DNA from: Adiantum capillus-veneris
Lineage: Eukaryota; Streptophyta; Polypodiopsida; Polypodiales; Pteridaceae
Length of the DNA stretch: 60,000 nt
Assembly (NCBI GenBank): GCA_014529385.2
Contig: CM043942.1
Span: 54,934,647-54,994,646, forward strand
Direction of reading: 5' to 3'
Both the position numbers and the translations under genes were made by a program. Positions 1-10,373 of the stretch are shown here, one piece after another. Position 1 is the first letter of the stretch, and every line of letters begins with the position of its first letter. The notes below the pieces were generated by a model that was given only the letters and a program-made list of their open reading frames with translations, was not told the DNA's origin and did no database searches.

Positions 1-8
1 CATGGTCA

Positions 9-412
9 TTACTTCATACTGAGTAGAGGATAAGGAAGGGATGGTTGCATCCTTTCTGTTGTGGTCACATTTGTGTCAATATTTTGGACACCCATGGAGT
101 GTAGCATCCTCTGTTCCCACTCTATGGCAGCTTCTGAGCTCTCTTTGATTGCTTTCTCTATTAGAGTACAAAGATGAGCCTCGTCTTCTGCTTTTAACAC
201 TTGTCCTTCTTCTTGGATTTGCGGAGGTATCTCCACTAGTCATGGTTCTTTGGAACTATTAGGGAGTTCTAGAGGCTCGTATTGGGTGTTGTCTCTAAGG
301 TCACTTGGACTTGGATTTGTAGTTTGGCCCCGTGCCCTTTCCACTTCTTGCCTCAAATCTATCATTTGATGTTGGGCTAGCTCATCTCTTTTCATGACCT
401 CTTCTGCTTCCA
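9..412 (-). pseudogene. Fragment of a gag-like/coiled-coil retroelement protein
   Basis: The minus strand reads as a charged, glutamate-rich, helix-prone protein interrupted by one TGA at 240-242; the last 75 residues run to a stop near position 9. The C-terminal end (LPYPLL preceded by several E/M/Q-rich turns) resembles the C-terminal part of the large polyprotein at 43096-46539, which has LPYALL in the same kind of context, so this may be a remnant of an element-B relative. The resemblance is short and judged by eye. The fragment stops abruptly near 412, where AT-rich sequence of a different kind begins. Confidence 0.35.
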
Positions 413-419
413 CCTGCGA

Positions 420-705
420 GCGGACAACTTTGAAAAAACCCCTATATACGACTCATATTAGGGAATATGACCCCCCTTTCTACGCTTATACGATAATCAA
501 TGAAGATGTAATAGGACTAAATTTTGAAGTTCTTAAAGTCGAAAAGAATGTCGTAAGCCATATCTTTCGTTTAGCATGATTTCAAAGATTGTTGAATAGT
601 CTATTAGATAGAGCTTATATGAATGAGTTTAAGATATTAAGAGAAAAAATATACTCTCTTCTTTTCAAATACTACACCAAAGATATATTTTATAAAGATT
701 AATGA
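420..705 (+). pseudogene. AT-rich coding-like segment, unassigned
   Basis: On the plus strand this stretch stays open except for one TGA at 577-579, before and after which the same frame gives a hydrophobic/basic, protein-like sequence (for example EYDPPFYAYTIINEDVIGL, then a Lys-rich tail ending in YYTKDIFYKD and a stop). The base composition is much more AT-rich than the flanking retroelement remnant. I do not recognise the family. An organelle-derived fragment is one possibility, but nothing proves it. Confidence 0.25.
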
Positions 706-2822
706 ACAACAGATAGTCTGTCTATGAACAGTATAATAAAAACGTAATTAAAACTGAGATTTTTATTAGTATCAATGTGTTATATTTATGTGTTTTAGCT
801 TAAAATGCATGGGTAGGCTTAAAATAAGTTGAAAAAGTAGTGGAGACCCAAAAATAGTGTTTTTAGGAGTCGCGACCTAAAAGTTGAGTTTTCAGCCAAA
901 AAAAATTACGTTTTTCGCAATTCTGGCTACCATGCCTTCTAGACCAGACCTGTTCCCGTCGTTTTGAGTATCTGGAAGTCTATGTTCTGAGTTTGTTTGA
1001 CCAAGTTATGACAAAAACAAATTGCCAGCAGCAACAGGGTAACCTTACAAGCAGCCAACAGGTTAGCTTACAAACAAATATACAGTACAGGTAATATCTC
1101 TTTTGTTTGATCCAATCAAGAAGTGATTATACTCTTTTATGATGGTACAAAATGATGTTTTGAATTTGATTACCATGTTGATTTGGTTGCACGAGTATGT
1201 TCTTTTAGCTATTTTGTAGACGATCCAGGGTGTCATGATATTGGGATTGTGATCGTGTTGCGATTTCGATTATGATCGTTGTTGCCATTGATAGCCGTTT
1301 TTCGGCTTTCCATAATTGCCATAGTAAGCTACCTCACCCTATCAAATCACTCAAACATTTTGGTTATCCCTACCATTTCACTGTACATAGGCGTGTGTGA
1401 GTTAGGGACTTTCTCCATATTTTCTTAAAAACCTTCAATTAGCTAGTCACTGGGCTAGTTGAGCCAAAAAAATCAAAAATAAAAAAATATAAGTATATTA
1501 TGGTCCATTTGTGTGTAAATATTTTATTGTATATAGGGCCTAAATAAAATGATTTTTCATAATTATTTGGTATTTATTTAAATATTTATACTTAGGTGTG
1601 TGTTATTTATGCTATGTACATTGACTCACCATTACCATATTTTTTCTTACCATTTTGCATACTCTTTATTCCATATAAAAATAATTTCATGCAAGCTTCT
1701 CTTATTTTTGGTGTAACTCCATCCCAACAAAAATCCAAAAAAACTAGTTTTATTTATGTTTTTTCACTATTGTGATTTTTCCTTCCTACATCTATTCTCT
1801 TTCACTCTCATAAATTAGAACACCAAAAATATTCATCTTTTTATGGTAGACTTATAATGAGAGAGATTTATTTTGACCCCTTTATATTTTTTCCACCTAT
1901 ATTATTTCTATTTGACATGTACATATTTTTTTAGACCCCTCAATATTTGATTTTCTTAGTTATACTATTCATTTATATCATGATCTCAACAATATCTTCA
2001 ATTTTAGACCTACCAAATAAGGTCAAGGGTATGTGGAATGCATGCATGCACCATGGGGAGCTCACTCTTGGAGGTATTCAAAAGAATCATCCAAAGAAAG
2101 ACCTCACAAGGACCTTGTGCAGTGGAAAAAACAGTCGGTTTTGCTGAATTTTTAAAGATCACATGCTCCCCGAATTTGAAAAGGTGATACAAACAAAAGT
2201 TGTAGCTCGTGAGCTGAACTTTCACCTCAAATTTTTTATATTTTTTTTGAGCCATGAGCTGTGAGCTATGATTTTATTGGTGGATCCCAGTTTGCCCATG
2301 CTATGCAGCCACACTCCCTCTTCCACTTTATCATTTTCCTCTTTCACACACACTCCTCCCTCTCCTTCCCACTCCCAAACCTGCAACTCCCATGTCCTAA
2401 TTCACCCTCTTCACCATTGCCACATCTCTCACACCTCAATAGCCTTCATCCTCCATTTCTACACCCTATGTGTCCCCTTTCTCTTTACATATATGTCCAT
2501 ATTACCACACTCTCTTCAGCTTTGTAAAGAACTTCAAAAAATCAACAAAAATCCAAGGATAACCTCTGCAAATGAAGGCTTTTATCATGAATTTTCCAAG
2601 GTTTGAAGATAACATAGCTTCATCGACACGCGTTACTTCACCATGCTGACCGCTTCTTCTAACGGTGCTGTAAAGAGGTGAATGTCAACTTCTCCAAGCT
2701 TCAACCTTGCTTTACAAGTTTATCCCTTCTCTAAATTTTCTCATCATATATCTCACCATTTGGTGAATGATTTTGTAAATATTTTTTAGTGATAATTACT
2801 AACTACTAACCACTAACCTTAT
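706..2822. other. AT-rich sequence without recognisable genes
   Basis: Open frames here are short and have no recognisable domains. Base composition is AT-rich with T and A runs. I see no tRNA, no retroelement motif and no convincing repeat boundary; it is probably old degraded repeat or intergenic DNA. Confidence 0.4.
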
Positions 2823-3923
2823 TGTAAGATGCACCCTCTACTGGAGTAGGCACTCCCAAATTATTCACTCAATCCTCTCTCCTTTCATCCTCAATAATTC
2901 TCTTCCCTTGAGCCCACATCCATGTGACTCAAAGGACAAGAGAGACCCACCCTCATTAAATATATATATATATATATATGCATAATCTTTTATTCCTTCA
3001 AATAAACTTGATTAGGCCTAATCCTAATCGGGGCTTCTAAAACCTATAAATAGAGCCCTTCTCTCCCTTGTAAATCATCCCATGATCACACTACACCACA
3101 CCATTCTCAACACATAACACACCACTCTTCAAGCCTAGTTGTGTAGAGTGTGTGCATTGTGAGTGCTCTATTCCATCACTACACATAGGTGCATGGAGAA
3201 GCTTGAAGTTAGTTATGTCATCTAGAGGAGTGGAGTGATACTATACTCTGCAATCACACTTGTAGCCTACTCTTGTCCATAAATAAGATTCATAGTTTTG
3301 GGTGCAATTATATGCTGCAACTAGGACTCTTCTCTCCAAATTGACTTGATAAGTTGGCTCATCAGGTGGTTGAAGGTATATTGTCCTTGAAGTTTGTTGT
3401 GCCATTTCATGCTTGGTAGTTTGAGGGCTTGTTGAATTGTTTGCCTAAAAGGTAAATTGTAAGAGGGTGCTCGGTGAGAGGGCTCCCGTGACCCTAAGAC
3501 AATTTGTGTATTGGCAACAAGGTCAAGTTTTGTGTTGTCTCTCTATTTCTCATCAAGCTTTGTGTGCATCTAGTCTTTAAGGCTAAGACTGAGTTGCTCA
3601 AGTTGATTTGTGCTCTTTACCTCTCTCTGGCGTGGTGAATGTTTGTGTTTGGTGTGTGTGGATATCTTGCATTCCCCTCTCTTTGTGCGTTTGAGTACAA
3701 GGAGATATCACGTGCGTCCTAGTTCGCATCTACAACTAGGTGGTGCCCCTTTTCTTGTTTCGTTTCTGACTGTGGGTTGTTGTTGTCTCTGATTGTGCTT
3801 GCCCCAGCCCCAATTGAGCAGCACGGGAGCCTTGAAGGGTGTTTAGAGGACGCTCTTCTTGTTGCCGGCCCCGGACCGCCTCACCATCAAGAGATTGAGA
3901 TTGAGATTGAGAGTGTGATTGTG
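2823..3923 (+). repeat. LTR/promoter-like sequence interrupted by the CACTA element
   Basis: A clear TATA context (CTATAAATAG at 3044-3053) lies downstream of an (TA)10 tract (about 2960-2979) and is followed by a CA/TC-rich leader, the usual look of a plant LTR U3-R-U5. The sequence continues after the CACTA insertion (17148 onward) with the same GAGATTGAGAGT-type low-complexity repeat and an AT-rich tail. No clean TG...CA ends with a target duplication were found, so it is an LTR candidate only. Confidence 0.3.
3044..3053 (+). promoter_or_regulatory. TATA box candidate
   Basis: CTATAAATAG is a near-perfect plant TATA element, with a C/T-rich sequence 20-40 bases downstream where transcription would start. 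It probably served an LTR promoter. Confidence 0.4.
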
Positions 3924-3954
3924 ATTCACTACAAGAGGTTGTGTGCTCTTGTGA

Positions 3955-4175
3955 CGCTGTTAGCGACGGAAATACAGTGGGTTTTTATAACCCCCGACGT
4001 CGCTAACACCGTCGCTAATAGCGTCGCTACGAGAGCGTCGCTATATCGTCGCTATATGCATCGCTATAACCGTCGCTATATAGCGACGGTTATAGCGACG
4101 TTTACACAAAAGTCTATAGCGACGCTCATAGCGACGCTACAGAGCCATAAATAGCCACGGTTATAGCGACACCCG
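3955..4175. repeat. Left subterminal repeat array of the CACTA element
   Basis: More than ten copies of the heptamer GTCGCTA or its complement lie in about 215 bp, in both orientations. In En/Spm elements such subterminal arrays are bound by the accessory protein (TNPA). Within it, 4062-4097 is a perfect 36-bp palindrome centred on the TATA between 4079 and 4082. Confidence 0.8.
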
Positions 4176-5196
4176 AGAGAAAAAAAATTTGGTGACAGGG
4201 CATTGAATGCCCTGCCACCCATCAACCATATTGTACTTGATTCACTTTTTAAAAAAAGTGCAAGGGTAGATAATAGACCCAAAATAGTCACCCACAAGAC
4301 GCATTGTTTGCAAAATTGACAAGCGTAAAATTGACAATTGTACACATCATAGGCAAAATGTATTGATTGGCAAATGTAATAATGACAATTGTACAACATC
4401 ATAGGCATAAAGAATTGATTGGCAAAATGAACTGCGGTGACAAATATAATAATATACATGGTTCAAAAAGACGTATAAAATCCGTCTCATGATACATAAG
4501 CTATGAGAAACCCTAAACTAATGCTATCTAGCTACGGCTAAACTGACGTCGTCTAGTCAGACGTCTCATCGCGTCCAAGCGGCGTATCTGTCGGATTCTG
4601 CAAAAAAAGACAATAAGACAGCTTTCAGTAAGTATAAACATATAACGACATTTATAAAACAATACAAAAAATAGAAAAGAGTAAACCCTAATACTAACCA
4701 TGCCGCCGCGAGAACTGAGAATGTCCATCAGGGCGTTTAAGCCCTTCTTGCCTGCGTACTCGCGCTCGTACGGTGTGGGATCACGTCCTGTCATCGACCA
4801 CTGTCAAAACATACAAAGAATTCATTATGTTAGAATTAAAAAACTCATAAACCCTAAACTATCGAACATAAAGAGCAATGCGAAAACACTTACAAAATCG
4901 GCCTCAAATGATGCCCATCCACCGCTCCCCAAGTGGTGCGAGCTCCCTGCCTCTACTCGCGCTCTTGCTGCATCCTTTTGTTGCTTCCACTTGTCGGGAT
5001 TCTCGCGCGCTGCTTTCTTCGCATTCTTCCAATCTTCTTTGGCCAGCCAATCTGGCCTGTTCCACCCATGCTTGATTGCTTTTTGCACTTCGGAACGCTT
5101 GTGTTTGCAGTATTCGCGCATTCGAATCTTCATCAGGTCTTCATTGAAGCGTTGATCCCGTGTTGGAACGGGAAACTCATCATGAAGTATGCTGAT

Positions 5197-5423
5197 TGTT
5201 GGAATTAGGGTTGCAGAGAAACACACACAGCTTGGAGAAGACGAAGGAAGCTCAAGGCACACAATAGAGAGTATATTACTTAGTGTGCAATGGAAAGATA
5301 GATAGCCCTAGAGTGATGGGCGTATATACAATGCACGGGGGAAAAAACCTCCTAAAGAGGGAAAAAATGCCCCGGCGGTCCTAGTGTGTTCACACACATC
5401 ACTACCACATGTATATGGTAACA
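5197..5423 (-). repeat. Copia-1 3' LTR
   Basis: 227 bp, beginning TGTTGGAATT and ending GGTAACA on the plus strand (so TGTTACC...CCAACA on the element strand). It differs from the partner LTR at 10147-10373 at one base. Confidence 0.95.
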
Positions 5424-5426
5424 AAT

Positions 5427-5436
5427 CCCCCCTGGA
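5427..5436 (-). other. Copia-1 polypurine tract
   Basis: On the element strand an uninterrupted purine run rich in G (CCAGGGGGGATT context) lies immediately inside the 3' LTR, the expected primer position for plus-strand DNA synthesis. The equivalent site is deleted in copia-2. Confidence 0.8.
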
Positions 5437-5498
5437 GTGATGCGGTGAACGAGAGCTGGCACATGAGTAAAGGGAAGTGCCATGCCCTGAGGACAGGA

Positions 5499-8400
5499 TC
5501 AGTCCACAAAGGGGAGTAAGCCCAAAGCTTTGCGGAAAGCTTCAAGCTTCTCACGAGACAATGCCTTTGTGAAAAGATCTGCAAGGTTGTCCTGTGTTGG
5601 CACATAAGCCAAGCTGATCTCTCCTGCTGAGAGCCTCTCCCTGACATAGTGGTAATGCACCTCAATGTGCTTTGTGCGAGCATGAAAAACTGGGTTCCTC
5701 GCAACTGCCAATGCGCTCTGACTGTCAGTGTAGATAGTGTTGGCAGTGTCCTGTCCAACACCCAAGTCAGCCATAAGGCGTCTGAGCCATACACACTCAA
5801 CCGTAGCTGTGAAGACTGCCCTGTACTTAGCCTCACAACTCGAAGTGGCCACAGTAGGTTGCTTCTTGCTCAACCATGATATACATGAACTGCCAAGCAT
5901 GAAACAAAAACCACTTGTGGACACTCGCGTGTCAAAACAACCAGCCCAATCTGAGTCCGAAAAAGCATGTAAGTCTGGCGGCAATGATCCCCCCTTGGGA
6001 TAAAACAAGCCAAGATGTAAAGTGCCACTAAGGTAGCGGAAAATCCTCTTGACAGCCTGCCAATGCTTAGACCCTGGGCTATGCATAAATCTGCTGACCT
6101 GCGAGACTGCAAACTGAATATCTGGCCTCGTGTTGCATACATAAATGAGGCAGCCAACAGCAGTTTGGTAAAGAGTGACATCAGCAGGATCGCCAGCATC
6201 ATGTAGACTCAACTTCAAACCTGTTTCCATGGGAGTGGCAATAGGTTTGCAATCCTCAAGTCCAAACTTACATAGCAATGTCTCTATGTAACTTTTCTGA
6301 CACAAGGCAATACCACCATCACACTGCTTAAACTGTATACCCAAGTAATGATGCAACAGCCCCAAATCTTTCATCTTGAAAGTAGCATTCAAATCAGCCT
6401 TAAATTCAGCAATATGTCTCTCATTTGGTCCAGTGATCAGCAAATCATCAACATAAAGAACCACAATGAGAAATACATCATCCTCACGCTTTACATACAA
6501 TGTGCTTTCTGTTGGACTGTTACGAAAGCCTCGTTTAACCAAATGAGTGTCAGCTTTCTCATACCAAGCACGAGGAGATTGCTTCAACCCATACAAAGCC
6601 TTCTTACATTTGCACACTTTGTCCTCTTGTCCTTTTATGACAAAACCGCGAGGCTGCGTTACATAAACTTCCTCAAATATGTCACCATTCAAGAAAGCAG
6701 TAACAATGTCTGATTGATGTACATCCCAACCAAAATGAGCTGCCAATGCACATAGAAAACGCACAGTAGTCATACGACAAGTGGGAGCAAAAGTCTCTTC
6801 ATAATCTATGCCTTTTTGTTGTGCATAACCCTTTGCAACAAGTCGAGCCTTATGGCGATCGATCTCACCATCCGGCTTGCGTTTCAACTTGTAAACCCAC
6901 TTCGTACCAATGGCCTTTTTGCCAGGAGGCAAATCACATAAAGTCCATGTGTCATTCTCTATAAGTGCATCATATTCTGATTTCATGGCAGCAATCCAAT
7001 TTTCTAAATTCTGTGCTTCATCAAAAGACAGAGGCTCCTCAACATCATGTAAACTAGACACAGCCAAACCATAACAATCTGATGCATAAGATGCATGGCG
7101 AGAGCCTGAACGAGTACGACTAGATAAAGGTGCATCCAATTTACTGTCACGCAAAGTGTGCACCAGCCATTTTGGCATACCTCTAGCCTGCTCATTTTCA
7201 GCCCTTTCCTCATCAAGTACATCATGTACATCTGCATCAGTAATAGGCTGTTCTAAAACATTTTCAGAAACCCCCATAGGCTGTACATTTTCCTCATTGG
7301 AACTTACATTCGTATTTCCACCACTGAAAAGAGGCAACAAAGTGTCATAAATGTCCTGTGAGCTTACATTACTGTCTCTAGTACATGACAGCAAGGGTTG
7401 AACAGAATCTTCCACAAACACTACATCCCGTGAAACCAGAATACGTTTTGTTTGCGGATGATACAACCTGTAACCTTTGCTTTCAGCACTATAACCAACA
7501 AAAATACATTTGACAACCTTATCATCCAATTTTCTGCGCTGCACTTGTGGCACCAAAGCATATGCCAAACAGCCAAAAACACGCATGTGCTCAATAGAAG
7601 GTTTTCTATCATGCCATGCTTCATATGGAGTAATAGACTGCAAAGCTTTCGTAGGACACCTGTTAAGTACATAAGTGGCACACATGATGGCCTCAAGCCA
7701 AAAAGAATGCAGCAAAGCTTGACTTTTGACCATACATCGTGCCATTTCCGTTAGTGACCTGTTTTTCCTCTCAGCAACACCATTTTGCTGAGGTGTATAA
7801 GGCACTGTACATTGGTGTTTTATCCCACGACTAGCCAGAAATGCATTAAATTCATGAGACATATACTCCCCCCCTCGATCGGAACGGAGGGTGCCCATAG
7901 TACATTTTGAGACATTTTCAGCCATAGCCAAAAATTGTTTGAAGCACATAAAAACTTCGGACTTCGCTTTAAGCGGAAATACCCATGCATGCCTGGAGTA
8001 ATCATCAATGAAAGTCACGAAGTACAGGTAATTGCCCAAAGACGGAGTTTGCATGGGCCCACAAACGTCACTATGCACAAGCTGCAACCTGCATGTGGCC
8101 CTAACTGAACCATCCTTTGGAAACTTAGAACGCTGCATTTTACCCAGAATACAGCCTTCACAAACATGTTTGATAGGTGCTTCAAGAGGCGGCAAAGAAG
8201 CAACCATATCAGATTTCTGCAAACGCAGCAAATTGGCAAAATTCAGATGACCAAAACGTGCATGCCAAAGTTTTGCATCTGAAATAGCCCTTGAATCTGC
8301 AACAGCATTTGCAAAGTTTTGTCCACACTTGTCATACAAAGTGAGCTTATACAGCCCACGGCACAAAAGCCCAGATGCAACAATTTCATCACCAAAACTG

Positions 8401-9785
8401 AGATCATGAACTGTACATCTGTCATCCACAAATTTGACTACAAGTCCAAGTCTAGCAAGTGCGGATACAGACAATAGATTCTTCTTGATCCCAGGTACAT
8501 AAAGTGCATCAACAAGTGTGAAGGAACCGCCATTAGCAGCAGTGAGCACAATCTTTCCAACTCCCTGAACTGGATAAGAGGCGTTGTTGGCACAAGTGAC
8601 TGAATTCCCATGAGGGACAGACTCGAGAGAGGTAAACAATTCACGATGTGAGGTAATGTGCTTTGTAGCACCACTGTCGAAATACCACACATGTGAATCT
8701 GCAGCAACTGACAAGCATGCATCATGGACAGCAGGATTGTAAGTGCACTCTGCGCTAAAAGCCCATTCTGCATCAACATCAGCATCACAATCTCCTTTCA
8801 CAGAAGACTCAACAATGGCTGCATTTGTAGTGGAACCAGCATTTGTAGTGGAACCACCCTCTTTCTTCTTAGCCTCTTTGGCCTTCAACTTAGGACACGA
8901 CTTGATCAAGTGATCATTGGCTTTACAATAATGGCAACGCATCTTCTTTTTGCCCTTATCACCAGAATTGCCAGACGAAGTGCTGCCAGCAGAAGCATTA
9001 GGAACAGAAATTTTGCCACTCGCAGCAGAACCATAAGAAGTGGCTGCATTACTGTTACCACCCTTTCTTTGAGAAGCAATAAAAGCTTGTTCAACTGCAC
9101 GCTGCCTAGTCCTGTTTTTTCTAGAAAGTGACTCTTGCAACAGCAATGTGCATAATGCATCAAACTTGACAACTTCAGGATTTCCTTGGGTCATCAGTCT
9201 CCAAGTACTAGCAAAAGTCTGGTAGGAATCTGGTAAGGCATCAAGAACAGTCTGCACAAGGGAACTGTCAGAAATGACTTCACCTGCAGAAATGAGTTGC
9301 TCATTGATATCCTTGACACTGGCAAGGAAAGTGTCCATATCATCTTCCTCATGCATAATCTTCGACTCTAGCTCTTTACGCAGCAAAGCAATTTTAGCCT
9401 CATTGCGGCTTGCATAAAGACCTGCTAGAATATCCCAAGCCTGTTTTGCAGATTTTGCTGAACGGATGTGAGGAATAATGGTGCGCTTCACAGACAACGC
9501 AATCAATGCATGAGCCTGCGCATCCTTAACATCCCAACGAGCTTGTTCTACTGTAGGCAAAACAACTCTAATAGCTGCAATCCTTGCAGCAAGACCTGCA
9601 ACATCCTCAATATCGCCTACATCTTCAGAACCAGGACGTACATCAATGCCCTGCACAATGTTCCAGACACCTTTTGACACAAGAACGTGTTGCATCATAT
9701 AAGCCCACATAGGGTAGTTGTCCCCATCCAACCTGTCCTCAGCAGCAAACATCTTGAACACATCTGTGTTGTTGTTGTCAGCCAT
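5499..9785 (-). CDS. Copia-1 gag-pol polyprotein (intact)
   Basis: One open frame of 1,428 residues from MADNNN (an in-frame upstream ATG at 9845 would add 20). Domains in order, residues approximate: copia gag (UBN2-like) 15-220 with WNIVQG and WDILAGLYASR; zinc knuckle CHYCKANDHLIKSC near 285 (CX2CX4HX4C); retropepsin DSGATKH near 370; pre-integrase LWHARFGHLN near 503; integrase with HX...CEGC, VHSDVCGP, SDRGGEY and NGVAERKN (DDE triad, about 567-673); reverse transcriptase with YVDDLL near 1112; RNase H from SDSDWAG (about 1275) with TDSQSAL, ending LLPFVD. All catalytic motifs looked for are present. The product would be cleaved by its own protease and build cytoplasmic particles. I see no frameshift or stop, unlike copia-2. 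Confidence 0.95.
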   Translation of the reverse strand: MADNNNTDVFKMFAAEDRLDGDNYPMWAYMMQHVLVSKGVWNIVQGIDVRPGSEDVGDIEDVAGLAARIAAIRVVLPTVEQARWDVKDAQAHALIALSVKRTIIPHIRSAKSAKQAWDILAGLYASRNEAKIALLRKELESKIMHEEDDMDTFLASVKDINEQLISAGEVISDSSLVQTVLDALPDSYQTFASTWRLMTQGNPEVVKFDALCTLLLQESLSRKNRTRQRAVEQAFIASQRKGGNSNAATSYGSAASGKISVPNASAGSTSSGNSGDKGKKKMRCHYCKANDHLIKSCPKLKAKEAKKKEGGSTTNAGSTTNAAIVESSVKGDCDADVDAEWAFSAECTYNPAVHDACLSVAADSHVWYFDSGATKHITSHRELFTSLESVPHGNSVTCANNASYPVQGVGKIVLTAANGGSFTLVDALYVPGIKKNLLSVSALARLGLVVKFVDDRCTVHDLSFGDEIVASGLLCRGLYKLTLYDKCGQNFANAVADSRAISDAKLWHARFGHLNFANLLRLQKSDMVASLPPLEAPIKHVCEGCILGKMQRSKFPKDGSVRATCRLQLVHSDVCGPMQTPSLGNYLYFVTFIDDYSRHAWVFPLKAKSEVFMCFKQFLAMAENVSKCTMGTLRSDRGGEYMSHEFNAFLASRGIKHQCTVPYTPQQNGVAERKNRSLTEMARCMVKSQALLHSFWLEAIMCATYVLNRCPTKALQSITPYEAWHDRKPSIEHMRVFGCLAYALVPQVQRRKLDDKVVKCIFVGYSAESKGYRLYHPQTKRILVSRDVVFVEDSVQPLLSCTRDSNVSSQDIYDTLLPLFSGGNTNVSSNEENVQPMGVSENVLEQPITDADVHDVLDEERAENEQARGMPKWLVHTLRDSKLDAPLSSRTRSGSRHASYASDCYGLAVSSLHDVEEPLSFDEAQNLENWIAAMKSEYDALIENDTWTLCDLPPGKKAIGTKWVYKLKRKPDGEIDRHKARLVAKGYAQQKGIDYEETFAPTCRMTTVRFLCALAAHFGWDVHQSDIVTAFLNGDIFEEVYVTQPRGFVIKGQEDKVCKCKKALYGLKQSPRAWYEKADTHLVKRGFRNSPTESTLYVKREDDVFLIVVLYVDDLLITGPNERHIAEFKADLNATFKMKDLGLLHHYLGIQFKQCDGGIALCQKSYIETLLCKFGLEDCKPIATPMETGLKLSLHDAGDPADVTLYQTAVGCLIYVCNTRPDIQFAVSQVSRFMHSPGSKHWQAVKRIFRYLSGTLHLGLFYPKGGSLPPDLHAFSDSDWAGCFDTRVSTSGFCFMLGSSCISWLSKKQPTVATSSCEAKYRAVFTATVECVWLRRLMADLGVGQDTANTIYTDSQSALAVARNPVFHARTKHIEVHYHYVRERLSAGEISLAYVPTQDNLADLFTKALSREKLEAFRKALGLLPFVD

Positions 9786-10132
9786 GGTAAATGCTGCACC
9801 TGATGTGAAAACTGCCCGAAAATAGGAGAAATGGAGCGGGAACAACTTGTGCTATATAGCACAAACCGTAGAAGACTATAAGGCACCTGTTATGCAGAAA
9901 ACGGCACTGACAGAAAATCTGCACAAAATGACGAAATAGCCTGTGCAGTACTGCCCGTAGTGGAAACGGAGGCCGAAATGAGCCCAAATCAAAATTCTGA
10001 GCAGACCGAGCTCTTCGAGTTCCCCAAAATATTTGTCGACCTGCGAACGCTTGCCAAAGCTCACTGAAATCGGAGAAAGTGAGCAGGCGTGTGCTGGAGC
10101 AGCTGGCGACTAAGCCCGGGAGGACGTGACCT

Positions 10133-10144
10133 GCTCTGATACCA
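10133..10144 (-). other. Copia-1 primer-binding site
   Basis: GCTCTGATACCA on the plus strand is TGGTATCAGAGC on the element strand, complementary to the 3' end of plant initiator Met-tRNA. It lies two bases inside the 5' LTR. Confidence 0.93.
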
Positions 10145-10146
10145 AT

Positions 10147-10373
10147 TGTTGGAATTAGGGTTGCAGAGAAACACACACAGCTTGGAGAAGACGAAGGAAG
10201 CTCAAGGCACACAATAGAGAGTATATTACTTAGTGTGCAATGGAAAGATAGATAGCCCTAGAGTGATGGGCGTATATACAATGCACGGGGGAAAAAACCT
10301 CCTAAAGAGGGAAAAAATGCCACGGCGGTCCTAGTGTGTTCACACACATCACTACCACATGTATATGGTAACA
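10147..10373 (-). repeat. Copia-1 5' LTR
   Basis: 227 bp, the promoter-side LTR of the minus-strand element. It matches 5197-5423 except at one base. Confidence 0.95.

Larger units (their letters stand above)
5197..10373 (-). mobile_element. Copia-1: full-length, apparently intact Ty1/copia retrotransposon
   Basis: Two 227-bp LTRs (TG...CA on the element strand) enclose a PBS, one long gag-pol frame and a polypurine tract. The LTRs differ at a single base (C/A at the GCCNCGG position), so the insertion is recent. It sits in an exon of the CACTA accessory gene. The flanking five bases (CTGAT left, AATGA right) do not make a clean 5-bp target duplication, which hints at flank mutation or recombination with a sibling. 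The same family is present as the decayed copia-2 at 29422-34458. Confidence 0.95.

Noticed and set aside
5402-9172. Open frames on both strands overlapping copia-1 gag-pol
   Set aside because: Shadow frames of the 1,428-residue polyprotein with no recognisable motif.
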